The translations under genes and the position numbers were made by a program. Shown here piece after piece: positions 32,196 to 41,286 of a stretch of DNA of 41,751 nucleotides. Source of the DNA: Bacteroidales bacterium. GTDB lineage: Bacteria > Bacteroidota > Bacteroidia > Bacteroidales > UBA932. A model generated the notes under the pieces. It worked only from the letters and a program-made list of their open reading frames with translations. It was not told the DNA's origin and made no database searches. The stretch spans positions 1 through 41,751 of the forward strand of contig JAFSVL010000083.1 in NCBI GenBank assembly GCA_017445015.1, written 5' to 3'. Position 1 is the first letter of the stretch. Each line of letters opens with the position of its first letter.

Positions 32196-34308
32196 AATTC
32201 CGGAGACATCTCACGGTCTGCGCGTGAGCGCGACTGTTCGCCATATTGTAGATTCTGTTGTTGGAACCGAGGGCGTCGAAATAGGGTGAGGAACTGCTGG
32301 CATCCCAGGTGGTGGCAGACCAGGTCAGGAAATTATTGCCCTGATTCGTCACTTCTCCGGTATTCCTTGCCCTCCGTCCGCATGCCGGGAAGAAAAGGGT
32401 CTCGACGGATGACTGCGGCACATTGTTCCAGAAGGACTTTGCCGATGCCAGCACGGCCGCATGGTCAAGGGCATCAGGGTTTGATGCACCATCGAAGTCG
32501 GAGTTCCCATCACCTTTCACGGTATCAATTCTCAGGTACGGAGTCCCGCCGGAGACGGCACGGCAGAGTCTGAGATAATACGCCTGATCCGTCTTGTAAC
32601 GCTTTATGACGTAGATTGTTGCTTCTTCATAACCCGAGGTGACATACAGCGCATTGTAGTCCTTGCCGTTGAATATTTCTCCGGTCTTGAGTACGGCGAC
32701 ATTGTTGGTAAAGTTGCCGATGCCTGCCGCATTGGTATAGGGAAGGATTGTCTGATACTCCATATAGGAAGGGACGTGCCAGCCTTCCGGGCAGGGGTCA
32801 GTTCCCCCCGTGCGGTCTTTCCAAGTGGTCTTGCGGTCGGCCGGGACGGGAGGGAAGGTAAGCCAGTCATAGCCCAGGCCGGAGTCTCCAAGGATGAATT
32901 CTCCCATCGCTTCGGCTTCGGATGACGTCCGCGTCGGATTTGCCGGTACGGTAGCGACCGTTCCGAAAGTCGGGAAAGGAACATTGCGGCCCCATTGGTA
33001 ATAGTAGCCGTAGGTGTCGCTGTTGAGGATATTCTCCTCGGTAAGCGGCAGCGTGGCGCCAAGATTCCGGTCCATCCACTCCCAGCCGTTGAATTTGACC
33101 GCCGCTGTGGGTATCGTCTGCTGGATTACCGTGATTTCATGGCTGTATCTGCCCATGCTGATGGTGAATGACGCCGTGCGGGGATGGCCGCTGAGATTGT
33201 CTTCCAGGCACTTTACGCGGACAAGATCGCCGTCAACCCCTGCAGAATACCAACTTTCGTCGCCGCCGCGGCGGATTTCGACATCTCCAGTAAGATTGGT
33301 ACTCCAGTCAAGTTCATAACCCCAGTTGCGGTCGGCTTTGAAGGGGAAGGTGAACGTGTTTTCGCGCAGGCGTACGCCGGACACCGTGAATGAACCTGAA
33401 CTCCAGTTCGGAGTGCAGACGGCGGCAAGCGCTCCGTCCACCTCCTTGATTCGGAAATCGTAGCGGTAATCGGCATACAGCGGCGATGGGCAGTGGAAGG
33501 TGCGGTCAAAGGCTTCTCCGTTCCATGTCCCCTGCACGGATACCGAGAGCCGGAAATCGTCTTCTTTGCTTTCCGCGGACGGCGTGTAAAGGAAATATGC
33601 CGTCGCCCTGTCCCCGCTTGAGAGCGGATAATCAACCAGGGCGGGACGTTGCATCGCGAAGTTGTTGATGAAGGGCCAGCATTCACGCGGCGCATTGCCG
33701 AAACCGATTCTGTTGATGACGATTCCCGGATTCCCGCTGCTCACATCCATGCGTGCAGCTTCGCGTCCAAGGGTCACGAACAACCTGGCATCGGTCGAAC
33801 TTGCGACCAAAGTCTGTCCAGTCATGAGGAACGGGGTACCCGGGGTTTTTCCATTTGCGAAGTTGAACTTGATTCCGGATGTGAACGAGTCATAGGTGGT
33901 TGCCTCCGGATACTCAAGGTTGTTATCTTGCGCGTTGGCTACCACCAGGACGCGTTTGGGCCCTGAGGAAGGGAGTGTCACCTTCAAACTTGCAATATGC
34001 CTGTCGGATGTACCCTCGACGGCATGGTCGAATTCCGGGATGTTGTTGGTCGATGCATATTCAAGGTCATGGCCTTCAGCGCTGACGCGGAAAATGAAAA
34101 TGTCGAAAAGGCTTACGGCCATCTCGTCTGCCGTAGCTTCCGAAGGGGAAGATACCATCCTGCCTTTTACCCGGATGTCCACATCCATGGTACTGGTCTG
34201 CTCGGCGGAAATCGCCGACGTGTCGATATCTTTGAAATCGAAATGGCAGGAAGTGAGAAGCAGCGCGCTTGAAAGCAGCCCGTTCAGAAATAAATGTGGT
34301 GTTTTCAT
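32188..34308 (-). CDS. Fimbrillin-like/FISUMP lipoprotein, candidate sialoglycan-binding protein
   Basis: A 706-residue lipoprotein with lipobox LLLTSC at residue 21, followed by HFDFKD. Residues ~40-300 are fimbrillin/Mfa2-like (VSLFDIFIFRVS, KRVLVVANAQ, LGREAARMDVSS). Residues ~310-405 are a BACON/Ig-like domain (NTFTFPFKADRNWGYELDW ... EITVIQQTIP). Residues ~412-706 are a FISUMP domain (WEWMDRNLGA, YYYQWGR, DPCPEGWHVPS, FFPACGRR, LTWSATTWD, VRCLRNYE) with a C-type-lectin-like fold expected. It lies between the SusCD-sialidase genes and the transporter, the position normally used for surface glycan-binding proteins (SusE/F-like). A sialoglycan-binding role is inferred from position and fold, not shown. 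Confidence 0.75.
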   Translation of the reverse strand: MKTPHLFLNGLLSSALLLTSCHFDFKDIDTSAISAEQTSTMDVDIRVKGRMVSSPSEATADEMAVSLFDIFIFRVSAEGHDLEYASTNNIPEFDHAVEGTSDRHIASLKVTLPSSGPKRVLVVANAQDNNLEYPEATTYDSFTSGIKFNFANGKTPGTPFLMTGQTLVASSTDARLFVTLGREAARMDVSSGNPGIVINRIGFGNAPRECWPFINNFAMQRPALVDYPLSSGDRATAYFLYTPSAESKEDDFRLSVSVQGTWNGEAFDRTFHCPSPLYADYRYDFRIKEVDGALAAVCTPNWSSGSFTVSGVRLRENTFTFPFKADRNWGYELDWSTNLTGDVEIRRGGDESWYSAGVDGDLVRVKCLEDNLSGHPRTASFTISMGRYSHEITVIQQTIPTAAVKFNGWEWMDRNLGATLPLTEENILNSDTYGYYYQWGRNVPFPTFGTVATVPANPTRTSSEAEAMGEFILGDSGLGYDWLTFPPVPADRKTTWKDRTGGTDPCPEGWHVPSYMEYQTILPYTNAAGIGNFTNNVAVLKTGEIFNGKDYNALYVTSGYEEATIYVIKRYKTDQAYYLRLCRAVSGGTPYLRIDTVKGDGNSDFDGASNPDALDHAAVLASAKSFWNNVPQSSVETLFFPACGRRARNTGEVTNQGNNFLTWSATTWDASSSSPYFDALGSNNRIYNMANSRAHAQTVRCLRNYE

Positions 34309-34319
34309 CGTGTCATTTT

Positions 34320-35642
34320 TTAAAGTCCCAGTTTTACCGAAACAAGGCTCGGCGGAATCCTGTGGAAACTGATCTGTTCATTAGGGTTTGCCGTTCCGTA
34401 CTTCCCATATCCGTTCTCGTAGAAGACACAGACCGAGCCGTCATACAGGACAAAGATATCGGAATAGGCCGCACGGCCAAGGAAGATGGAATAAGCTGGA
34501 GTCCAGTCTTTTCCGTCATTGTTGGAAACGGATATCATCATATTCCTTCTGGACGATGCGTGATGGCAGTTGCTCAACAGAAGCGTGGCGGATGGCAGCT
34601 CACCGCCTTTGTGATAATTGGCAATCGCCCCCTGGCAACCCGGATCGATCAGGCTCTCGACGATATCGAAGCTGCCCCAGCTTGCCCCGCCGTCCGTGCT
34701 TCTGGAAAAAGCCCTGCATTTCCCGTTGGTTCCCTGCGGAAGATTGGCCTCCGCAATCCGCATCGAGGTAATGATATTGCCGTCAGAGAGTTCGGCGATG
34801 CAGGATTCATTACCTGCCCGCTGTGTAACGCCCCCAAGTATCCAGGTCTTTCCGTGGTCGTCGGAATAGAAGCAATGTGAATAGTTGACCGTGTTGGCGG
34901 CATCCCTGTGATTTGCCGGAACAATGAGCCGGCCTTTGTTGGGTCCGGCGATCAACTGGGTGGCGTGGTTCGGTCCCGTGGCATACCAGGTCCAGGTCCT
35001 GTCCTTCAGCGTGGCTGTCATATCCACGGCATTGCTCCATGTGAGTCCATCGTCATCGCTGTAACTGTAGAGAACGCGGCGGGTATGTCCGTCGAAGATG
35101 GCAGGGAAGAGGCTGCTTGGCTGGGATGCGCATTTCTGCCAGCACCAGAAAAGCCATATCCGCCCGGTGCTCCAATCGACTACGGGCGCGGGGTTGCCGC
35201 ACACGTTGTTGCCGTCATCGAAAATGGTGATCATTTCGCCCCAGGTGGCGCCTCCGTCCGTGGACCTCTTGAGTACGAGGTCGATATCTCCGGTATCTTT
35301 CGAAGTGCCAGGCTGATAGACCGTTATACCTTCAAACAGGGACGGATTGGTCACATAAAAATCGGCTTTCGTATTGCGGGCCTCGCAGAAGGCAAGCAGC
35401 GTTCCATTTTTGGTTTCCGCGATCGCAGGGATACGGAAGTAGATGTGATTGTCTTTCCCGGCCTCGAAGACCACGGATTTCACCTCGACGCCATGATCGG
35501 GATAACTTATGTCAACCGGCTCGTCAGGTTCCGGCTGTTCCTTGTCCGGCTTGTAAGCGGCCCCGAACTCCAGTCTTTCGAAACATGAGACTGCAATCAG
35601 TGCCGTCAAAAGCAATATAAGGTTTCTTCTCATCACGGTCAT
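34320..35642 (-). CDS. GH33 exo-sialidase lipoprotein
   Basis: A 440-residue lipoprotein with lipobox IAVSC near residue 20. The start could be 35642 or the Met three codons later (MRRNLILLL). A Pro/Glu-rich linker (PDKEQPEPDEP) at ~33-45 tethers the propeller. FRIP is in YFRIPAI (~68-74). Asp boxes include STDGGATW, SDDDGLTW, SDDHGKTW, STDGGASW and NNDGKDW. The catalytic Asp in DTGDIDLV, Glu in GNESCIAEL and Tyr in RAAYSDIFV are present. It likely sits on the outer membrane and frees sialic acid from host or dietary glycans near SusCD. It follows susD by 3 bases. Compared with the other sialidase, it has an extra insertion before the first Asp box. Confidence 0.9.
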   Translation of the reverse strand: MTVMRRNLILLLTALIAVSCFERLEFGAAYKPDKEQPEPDEPVDISYPDHGVEVKSVVFEAGKDNHIYFRIPAIAETKNGTLLAFCEARNTKADFYVTNPSLFEGITVYQPGTSKDTGDIDLVLKRSTDGGATWGEMITIFDDGNNVCGNPAPVVDWSTGRIWLFWCWQKCASQPSSLFPAIFDGHTRRVLYSYSDDDGLTWSNAVDMTATLKDRTWTWYATGPNHATQLIAGPNKGRLIVPANHRDAANTVNYSHCFYSDDHGKTWILGGVTQRAGNESCIAELSDGNIITSMRIAEANLPQGTNGKCRAFSRSTDGGASWGSFDIVESLIDPGCQGAIANYHKGGELPSATLLLSNCHHASSRRNMMISVSNNDGKDWTPAYSIFLGRAAYSDIFVLYDGSVCVFYENGYGKYGTANPNEQISFHRIPPSLVSVKLGL

Positions 35643-35645
35643 CGC

Positions 35646-37103
35646 TTAATTGTAACCCAAGGTCTGGCGGATATTCGGATTGTCCTCGAAGCAGGCGGAG
35701 GATATGGGCCAGAGCAGGATATTGGTTTCGTTCTCCCTGCCGACGAGCGAGGGAATCTTTATGAAAGCATATCCCATTCTGATATAGTCCCACCAGCTCT
35801 TTCCTTCGACGGCGAATTCCTTGAGCCTCTCGTTGAAGATGGCCTCATTCAGTTCTTCTCCGCGGAGGTCCGCCGGATAGAAATCCTCTTTCCCGTACGC
35901 ACGCTTTGCAACCCGGTTGAGATAGGGAACGGAAGTTCCGCTGCCTTTAGCGGCTTCGATCTCGGCCTTGAAAAGCAGTGCCTCGGAAAAGCGGTATAGC
36001 GGAATGTCCGACGTGAAATACCTGACGCCCTGCGACCATTCACCGGGGAACTTGTTGACCCAGGAGTAGCGGTTCCCCGTTTCAGGTACGGTGAAATATG
36101 CAAAGTTGGTCACGGCCCTGCTGTCGTCAGGATTTTCATAGAGAAATTCCTGGAAGGTCTGGCTCAGGGAGTACCACTGGTCGTGGCTTCCGGTCTTGAC
36201 GGATTCGTCCTGCATATAAGATGGATCATCGGTATATTTGCTGGTCGGAATCAGATAGTCGTTATAGAACGCCGTAAATTCTTCCGTGGTACGCACGAAA
36301 CGCAGGGCGAAAATTATCTCCCTGTTGCCTTTGTTGGAATGCGAAAAGACGTCGGCGTAACTGTCAAGAAGGCCAAACCGGGATTCGGCCAGCACCTTGT
36401 CAACGGCATCGGATGCCGCCCTCAGCGCATCCTGCCCGCCATTCTTTACTTTATACATCCACAGCCAGTAATCGGTCTCAAGCATATGGATTGACGCCTT
36501 GCTGCCTGTGGTGCATGACGTTACAGAGGCAGGCATAAGGGTTTCTGCAAGGGCGAGGTCTTCGGCAATCCTGGCGTAAATGAGCATTTCGTCAGAACGG
36601 AAAGGGTGTATATCATCCTTGTCGGATTCGATGCCGGTCAGGAGCAGGGGAGCGTCTCCCCAGGTGCGTACGATTGTAAAGTAGCAATACGCGCGGATGA
36701 AGTATGCATTGGCCGCTATCTCATCCCGTGTGTCCTGACTGGAGAATGTGATGTCTCCGAGATGTCTGAGTATCGAATTGCAGTCGTTTATGCAAGTATA
36801 GAGGGTCGCCCAGCTGGTGCCTTTCCCCTCGGAAGAAGTCAGGGTATTGTTCACATGGCTGGCGGCCCTGAAGGATCCAAGACCGGGACCTATGACTCCT
36901 GAACGGAAATCGCCCCAGTAAGTAAGATTTATCCTGTATGCGTTCCTGAAAGAGTAGAAACTGCCATACATCGCCGACCTGAAGTCTCCTTCCTCAGTCC
37001 ACATCGATGCCGCGTCGATAGTACTCTTCTGGACAACATCGAGGTTACAGGAAATTGTTGCGGCCGCCGCCGCAAGCAAAGCAATGATTCTGTTTCGTTT
37101 CAT
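35646..37103 (-). CDS. SusD/RagB-family nutrient-binding lipoprotein
   Basis: A 485-residue lipoprotein with lipobox ATISC at residue 19. It has the SusD/RagB layout: N-terminal helical repeats (TIDAASMWTEEGDFRSAMYGSFYSFRNAY), a TPR-like middle (RDEIAANAYFIRAYCYFTIVRTWGDAPLLL, the family hallmark) and a C-terminal region with RFSEALLFKAEIEAAKG and NERLKEFAVEGKSWWDYIRMG. It forms the lid of the SusC transporter and binds the incoming ligand at the cell surface; the locus suggests sialic acid or sialylated oligosaccharides. It is 12 bases downstream of susC. Confidence 0.92.
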   Translation of the reverse strand: MKRNRIIALLAAAAATISCNLDVVQKSTIDAASMWTEEGDFRSAMYGSFYSFRNAYRINLTYWGDFRSGVIGPGLGSFRAASHVNNTLTSSEGKGTSWATLYTCINDCNSILRHLGDITFSSQDTRDEIAANAYFIRAYCYFTIVRTWGDAPLLLTGIESDKDDIHPFRSDEMLIYARIAEDLALAETLMPASVTSCTTGSKASIHMLETDYWLWMYKVKNGGQDALRAASDAVDKVLAESRFGLLDSYADVFSHSNKGNREIIFALRFVRTTEEFTAFYNDYLIPTSKYTDDPSYMQDESVKTGSHDQWYSLSQTFQEFLYENPDDSRAVTNFAYFTVPETGNRYSWVNKFPGEWSQGVRYFTSDIPLYRFSEALLFKAEIEAAKGSGTSVPYLNRVAKRAYGKEDFYPADLRGEELNEAIFNERLKEFAVEGKSWWDYIRMGYAFIKIPSLVGRENETNILLWPISSACFEDNPNIRQTLGYN

Positions 37104-37115
37104 GGTCTCGCTGTT

Positions 37116-40100
37116 TTAAAAACCAAGCTTCACGCCGAGGGTAATCTTTCGCACCGGCGGATAATTATTGTACGACTCGCTGTAAGTGGATGCCGTCCCG
37201 ATTTCGGGGGAGATTCCCTTCACCGCAGTCAGATAATAGAGATTGTTGCCTGCCAGCGTCACACTGATGCCCTTGGAGCGGATCTTGTCGCAGACCGCCT
37301 TGGGAATCGAATACTGCACTGACAGTTCACGGATACACAGATAGTCGCCCCTATATGTAAATATGTTGGACATTCTGTTGAAATTATCCTGTCCGGCTCC
37401 GGAATCATTGGCCCAGAATTTTGCATAGCGTGTCACGTCACCGGGTTTCTTCCAGCAGTCTCTCACATAGGACGACAAGGCATAATTGCAGGAGAAGGTG
37501 GCATAGAAATACCGCCCGAGAGATTCGTCATAGATGGAATGCCCTATGGCGTAATCCATATACAGATTGAACGTGAAATCCTTCCACCGGATGCTGTTGC
37601 CTATACTGCCGGTGACGGGCGCCTCGGTAACGCCGAGGCAGAAGAGATCCTGTCCCTTGGTGATGATGCCGTCGTTGTTCCTGTCGGCCCAGTTGTAGTC
37701 GCCCGCAAACTTGCGCCCGGCCACGGTCGTGCCGTCACGGTAATCAAAACCACGGGCGAGCTGGTCGTAAGGGGCATCGGCCGCTTCGGCATCCGTCTGA
37801 TATATCCCGATGGCTTTATAACCATAAAAACGGTAGAGAGGTTCACCTTCGGCAAGACCGCCGAAATAAGTGCCGTCTCCGTTGGAATACATCGGATAGG
37901 CACTGGTGCCGGTCCTGTTCTTGTCCATACCGTTGTAGGGGAGTTTGACGACTACATTACGGTTGAGCGAATACACCAGTTTGGTCTCCCAGGTGAAATC
38001 CCGCCTGTCAATGTTTTTCGTAGTAAGTTCAAACTCGAAGCCCCAGAAACGCACGGTTCCGAGATTTGTGGTAACCGATGAATATCCGGAAGTATTCGGC
38101 AGCGACATCGAATACAGCAGATCACGGGTATATTTGTCGTAGTAATCGGCCGAAAGGTATATCCGGTTGTCAAAGAATCCTACCTCAAAACCAAGATCGA
38201 GTTGCGCTGTGGTTTCCCACTTCAGATTCGCATTAGGCATCCTGCTGCCGCGGATGGCGGCATTTCCGTCATAGGTGATGGCGGTATTGAATTTGCCCTT
38301 GGCATCGTTTACGCCGATATTGCTGTTACCGGTCAGGCCGTAACTTGCACGAGCCTTCAGATAACTGATTTTCTTCAGCCCTTTCATCCAGGGCTCATCG
38401 GAAATAATCCATCCGGCGGACGCACCGGGGAAGAAACCCCAGCGGTTTTCTTTCATAAATTTCGACGATGCATCATAGCGGGCCACCACGGTAAGCAGAT
38501 ATCGCCCTTTGTAATCATAGTTGATGCGTCCGAAGAAACCGAGCTGGGCATCTTCGTTGGAGGTGCTGGTTCCGGTAGTTTCCGCGGAGGCGTCTATGGT
38601 GGTGACATTGTCTGAACTGCCACCGGTGCCTGTAGCGCCCAGGGACTCATAGTACCGGTCCTGCCAGGAGACTCCTGCCATGATGCTCATATTGTGCGCA
38701 TTGGCAAAGCAGTGCGTATATTGTGTATAGGCATCCGTCTTAACCCTTCTGGTTTCAGCCCAGTCGGATGTGGCGGGACGGCTCTGGTTATAGAAATTAC
38801 TCCTGAGGAAAGAACTTGTTTTCTTCTCCGCAGAGTAGTATGAGGCTTCTGCATTTGCAACCCATCCGGGGAGGATTTCCCAGCGCAGACCTCCGTTCAA
38901 GGACAAATATTTGCCTATATTGGAAGTCTCCCTATAGTAAGTGGAATAGATCGGAGTCTGCGAAGTCGAGTTGTATCCAAGCGCCGGTGAACCGTCTTCG
39001 TAGTATGTAATCTGCGTGGGGGCAGCCGAGAGACCGCGGGAAATAATATTCCTCTGGTTTGCATAGGCATCCGTATCGGTGTATTGGAATGCCGTGTTAA
39101 GGTGCATCGTGAGGTTCTTGTTGATCTTTACCTCCATGTTGTTCGCGAGGTTGAATTTCCGATATCCTGTAGCAAGCCCGATACCGTCATCGTCCGTATA
39201 TGCGACACTGGCGTTATAACGGATATTGTCGGAACCGCCGTCAACGCCCACATAGTAATTCTGCCACATTGCGGGCCGGAACAATATGCTCTGCCAGTCG
39301 GTATCGCAGAACATTAAGGTCTTATCGGAATCCAGGGGGTCCTTCATCGTCTTCCACCCCTTTGGAAGGACGTCGCCTTCGTTATAATAGCGCGTTGAAT
39401 AGATGCTGTTCCCCGTGTTCCCGGAAGAGACTGACCAGCCGGAATTGAAGTTCCAGGAAGGATTCTGCGAGTTTGCAACGGCTGGACGCAGGATGCGGAT
39501 ATACTCTTCGGCATTCAGGAAGTCCCTTTTGGTCTCCGGCTCCTGATAAGCCACCTTGGCTTCAAATGTAACCTTGGGAGCGCGCCCGAATGTGCCTTTC
39601 CTGGTGGTTATCAAAATTACACCATTGGAGCCCCTGGCACCATATACGGCCGCGGAGGCCGCGTCCTTCAGGACGGCTATGGATGCAATCTCATTGGCAT
39701 TGATCTCATTCATAGAACGTTCCACGCCATCCACGAGTACCAGAGGGGTATTCGAGTTCGTGATGGAAGAACCGCCTCTGATCTTCATGGAAAAACTTCC
39801 TCCCGGAGAATTGTCCGTCTGTATGATGCTGAGGCCGGAAATACGTCCTTTCAGGGCCTCGGTAGCGGAAGTTACGGGGAGATCTGCAAGTTCTTCGCCG
39901 CTCAGTTTTGAAACCGACGAGGTAATGCTTCTTCTTGAGAATTCGCCATACCCCACAACGACGACTTCATCAAGGTTGAGCGCTTCGAGCGGCATCGTTA
40001 TCATAAGATAGCGCTGGCCCGCACCGATGGAAATCGTTACGGTTGAATACCCCAGGCAGGAGGCCTCAAGTTCCCGGACATCATCGGCAATCACAATGGC

Positions 40101-40283
40101 GAAGTTTCCGGTATTGTCTGTTATTGCGGCCTGCCGAGTCCCTTTGACCATGACTACGGCGCCTGCGACAGGATTGCCGTGGTTGTCATGCACAGTGCCG
40201 GTTAGCTCCCGCGGAGCCTGGGCGAATGACTGCACCAGACATAAGGCGGACAGGATAAAAGATAAGATGCTTTTCTTGTTCAT
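37116..40283 (-). CDS. SusC/RagA-family TonB-dependent outer-membrane transporter
   Basis: A 1055-residue OM transporter. The signal peptide ends at SFAQ (residue ~22). A carboxypeptidase-regulatory-like domain (LTGTVHDNHGNPVAGAVVMV) spans ~27-100 and the SusC signature DEVVVVGYGE is near 104-113. The plug follows (SITSSVSKLSGEELADLPV; LVLVDGVERSMNEINANEIASIAVLKDAASAAVYG), then the 22-stranded barrel to the terminal strand ITLGVKLGF. It imports ligand with TonB energy together with SusD. It is first in the operon; a 31-codon ORF ends 9 bases before its start and a GntR-type palindrome is ~165 bases upstream. Confidence 0.93.
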   Translation of the reverse strand: MNKKSILSFILSALCLVQSFAQAPRELTGTVHDNHGNPVAGAVVMVKGTRQAAITDNTGNFAIVIADDVRELEASCLGYSTVTISIGAGQRYLMITMPLEALNLDEVVVVGYGEFSRRSITSSVSKLSGEELADLPVTSATEALKGRISGLSIIQTDNSPGGSFSMKIRGGSSITNSNTPLVLVDGVERSMNEINANEIASIAVLKDAASAAVYGARGSNGVILITTRKGTFGRAPKVTFEAKVAYQEPETKRDFLNAEEYIRILRPAVANSQNPSWNFNSGWSVSSGNTGNSIYSTRYYNEGDVLPKGWKTMKDPLDSDKTLMFCDTDWQSILFRPAMWQNYYVGVDGGSDNIRYNASVAYTDDDGIGLATGYRKFNLANNMEVKINKNLTMHLNTAFQYTDTDAYANQRNIISRGLSAAPTQITYYEDGSPALGYNSTSQTPIYSTYYRETSNIGKYLSLNGGLRWEILPGWVANAEASYYSAEKKTSSFLRSNFYNQSRPATSDWAETRRVKTDAYTQYTHCFANAHNMSIMAGVSWQDRYYESLGATGTGGSSDNVTTIDASAETTGTSTSNEDAQLGFFGRINYDYKGRYLLTVVARYDASSKFMKENRWGFFPGASAGWIISDEPWMKGLKKISYLKARASYGLTGNSNIGVNDAKGKFNTAITYDGNAAIRGSRMPNANLKWETTAQLDLGFEVGFFDNRIYLSADYYDKYTRDLLYSMSLPNTSGYSSVTTNLGTVRFWGFEFELTTKNIDRRDFTWETKLVYSLNRNVVVKLPYNGMDKNRTGTSAYPMYSNGDGTYFGGLAEGEPLYRFYGYKAIGIYQTDAEAADAPYDQLARGFDYRDGTTVAGRKFAGDYNWADRNNDGIITKGQDLFCLGVTEAPVTGSIGNSIRWKDFTFNLYMDYAIGHSIYDESLGRYFYATFSCNYALSSYVRDCWKKPGDVTRYAKFWANDSGAGQDNFNRMSNIFTYRGDYLCIRELSVQYSIPKAVCDKIRSKGISVTLAGNNLYYLTAVKGISPEIGTASTYSESYNNYPPVRKITLGVKLGF

Positions 40284-40292
40284 AGCTTGAAA

Positions 40293-40388
40293 TCATTGAG
40301 ATGGCTGTATAGCCGTGAAAGTAAGGTAATCCTGGTCCTCTTGGTAGAGTTTGAGTCTTGTCACGAAACTGGTAGATGCATTTTCCAT
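40293..40388 (-). CDS. 31-residue upstream ORF in the susC leader
   Basis: On the minus strand an ATG at 40388 opens a 31-codon ORF (begins MENASTSFVTRLKLYQED, ends PSQ) that stops at 40293, 9 bases before the susC ATG at 40283. A ribosome-binding-like AAAAGGAG ends 12 bases upstream of its ATG, which is unusual here because most genes in the window lack such a site. The peptide is well mixed in composition, hydrophilic and without a signal sequence. I do not recognise it. The position suggests a leader peptide or translational coupler for susC; it could also be a chance ORF. Confidence 0.45.
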   Translation of the reverse strand: MENASTSFVTRLKLYQEDQDYLTFTAIQPSQ

Positions 40389-40448
40389 GGGCTTTTTGTT
40401 CTCCTTTTTTTTGATATTAAACAGTGTAAAATTCAAATTATTTTATCA

Positions 40449-40465
40449 TATTTGTCCGACAAATA
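40449..40465. promoter_or_regulatory. GntR/FadR-type operator between gntR and susC
   Basis: TATTTGTC-C-GACAAATA is a perfect 17-bp palindrome with a single central base. Its core TTGTCcGACAA fits the FadR-subfamily pattern (GT-pyrimidine/purine-AC). It lies 51 bases upstream of the regulator start and ~165 bases upstream of susC, and overlaps a near-consensus -7 element (CATATTTG) for the regulator. Likely operator for autoregulation and control of the operon. Confidence 0.6.
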
Positions 40466-40515
40466 ATACATATCCTTTTTTCAAGATAATTAATAATTTA
40501 TAAAAAACAAAAAAT

Positions 40516-41247
40516 ATGGAAAATTTAAAGATATCATCCACGAAAACTGTGACCCTCGTCGATCTTGTAGAAGATCGTCTTATACAGTATTTCTCTGATC
40601 ATCAACTTGGTCCCGGCAGTACGATTCCGTCAGAAATCAAGTTGGCAGAGGAGCTTGGCGTCGCCCGCTCCGTGCTAAGGGAAGCATTGAGCCGCTTGAA
40701 AATGATGGGCATGATCGAGAGCAGGACAAGGAGGGGGATTGCCATATCAGAGCCATCACTCTTCAATGGTATCGAAAAGATAATCAATCCTTTATGGCTA
40801 ACAGAAGACACACTTCTCGACATTCTTGAACTCAGGATGGTCATCGAGATTGGCCTGACCGACAGCATATTCCGAAATATTACGGGAGAGGATATCGCGG
40901 AACTCGAAGAAATCGTATCGGTAGGCACTGCAGTTGGAAACAATAAGTATGCGCCTATCAGCGAATACCAGTTTCATACAAAACTCTATGAGATTACCGG
41001 GAACAAGGCTGTCAAGGAATTCCAGACAATGATCCATCCCATAATGGAATTCGTAAAAGACAGATATAAGGACTATTTCGAAAAAATCGCAGCGAAGATC
41101 GAGGCGGACGGAGAAACGGTCAGCCACAAAATGCTTCTTGAATATCTGAAGGCCGGCGATCGGGAGGGATATCGCCATGGAATTCTAAGACACTTTAAAA
41201 TCTATTCGGATTATCTGGCCTCCAGGAAACTCAAAAGGGCGCATTGA
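40516..41247 (+). CDS. GntR-family (FadR/FCD) regulator, probable sialic acid operon repressor
   Basis: A 243-residue transcription factor. The winged HTH occupies ~12-80 (GSTIPSEIKLAEELGVARSVLREALSRLKMMGMIESRTRRGIAI). The FCD ligand-binding domain spans ~95-235 with the expected metal-site His residues in FHTKLYE (H154), TVSHKML (H204) and HGILRHF (H221/H226). NanR of E. coli belongs to this subfamily, and the divergent position upstream of susC makes it the likely local regulator, responding to sialic acid or a breakdown product. The effector is inferred. No clear terminator follows; 148 bases without a gene separate it from the next ORF. Confidence 0.85.
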   Translation: MENLKISSTKTVTLVDLVEDRLIQYFSDHQLGPGSTIPSEIKLAEELGVARSVLREALSRLKMMGMIESRTRRGIAISEPSLFNGIEKIINPLWLTEDTLLDILELRMVIEIGLTDSIFRNITGEDIAELEEIVSVGTAVGNNKYAPISEYQFHTKLYEITGNKAVKEFQTMIHPIMEFVKDRYKDYFEKIAAKIEADGETVSHKMLLEYLKAGDREGYRHGILRHFKIYSDYLASRKLKRAH

Positions 41248-41286
41248 GTTTGTTACACAATTTATATTAAAACGGGAACCTGAAGC

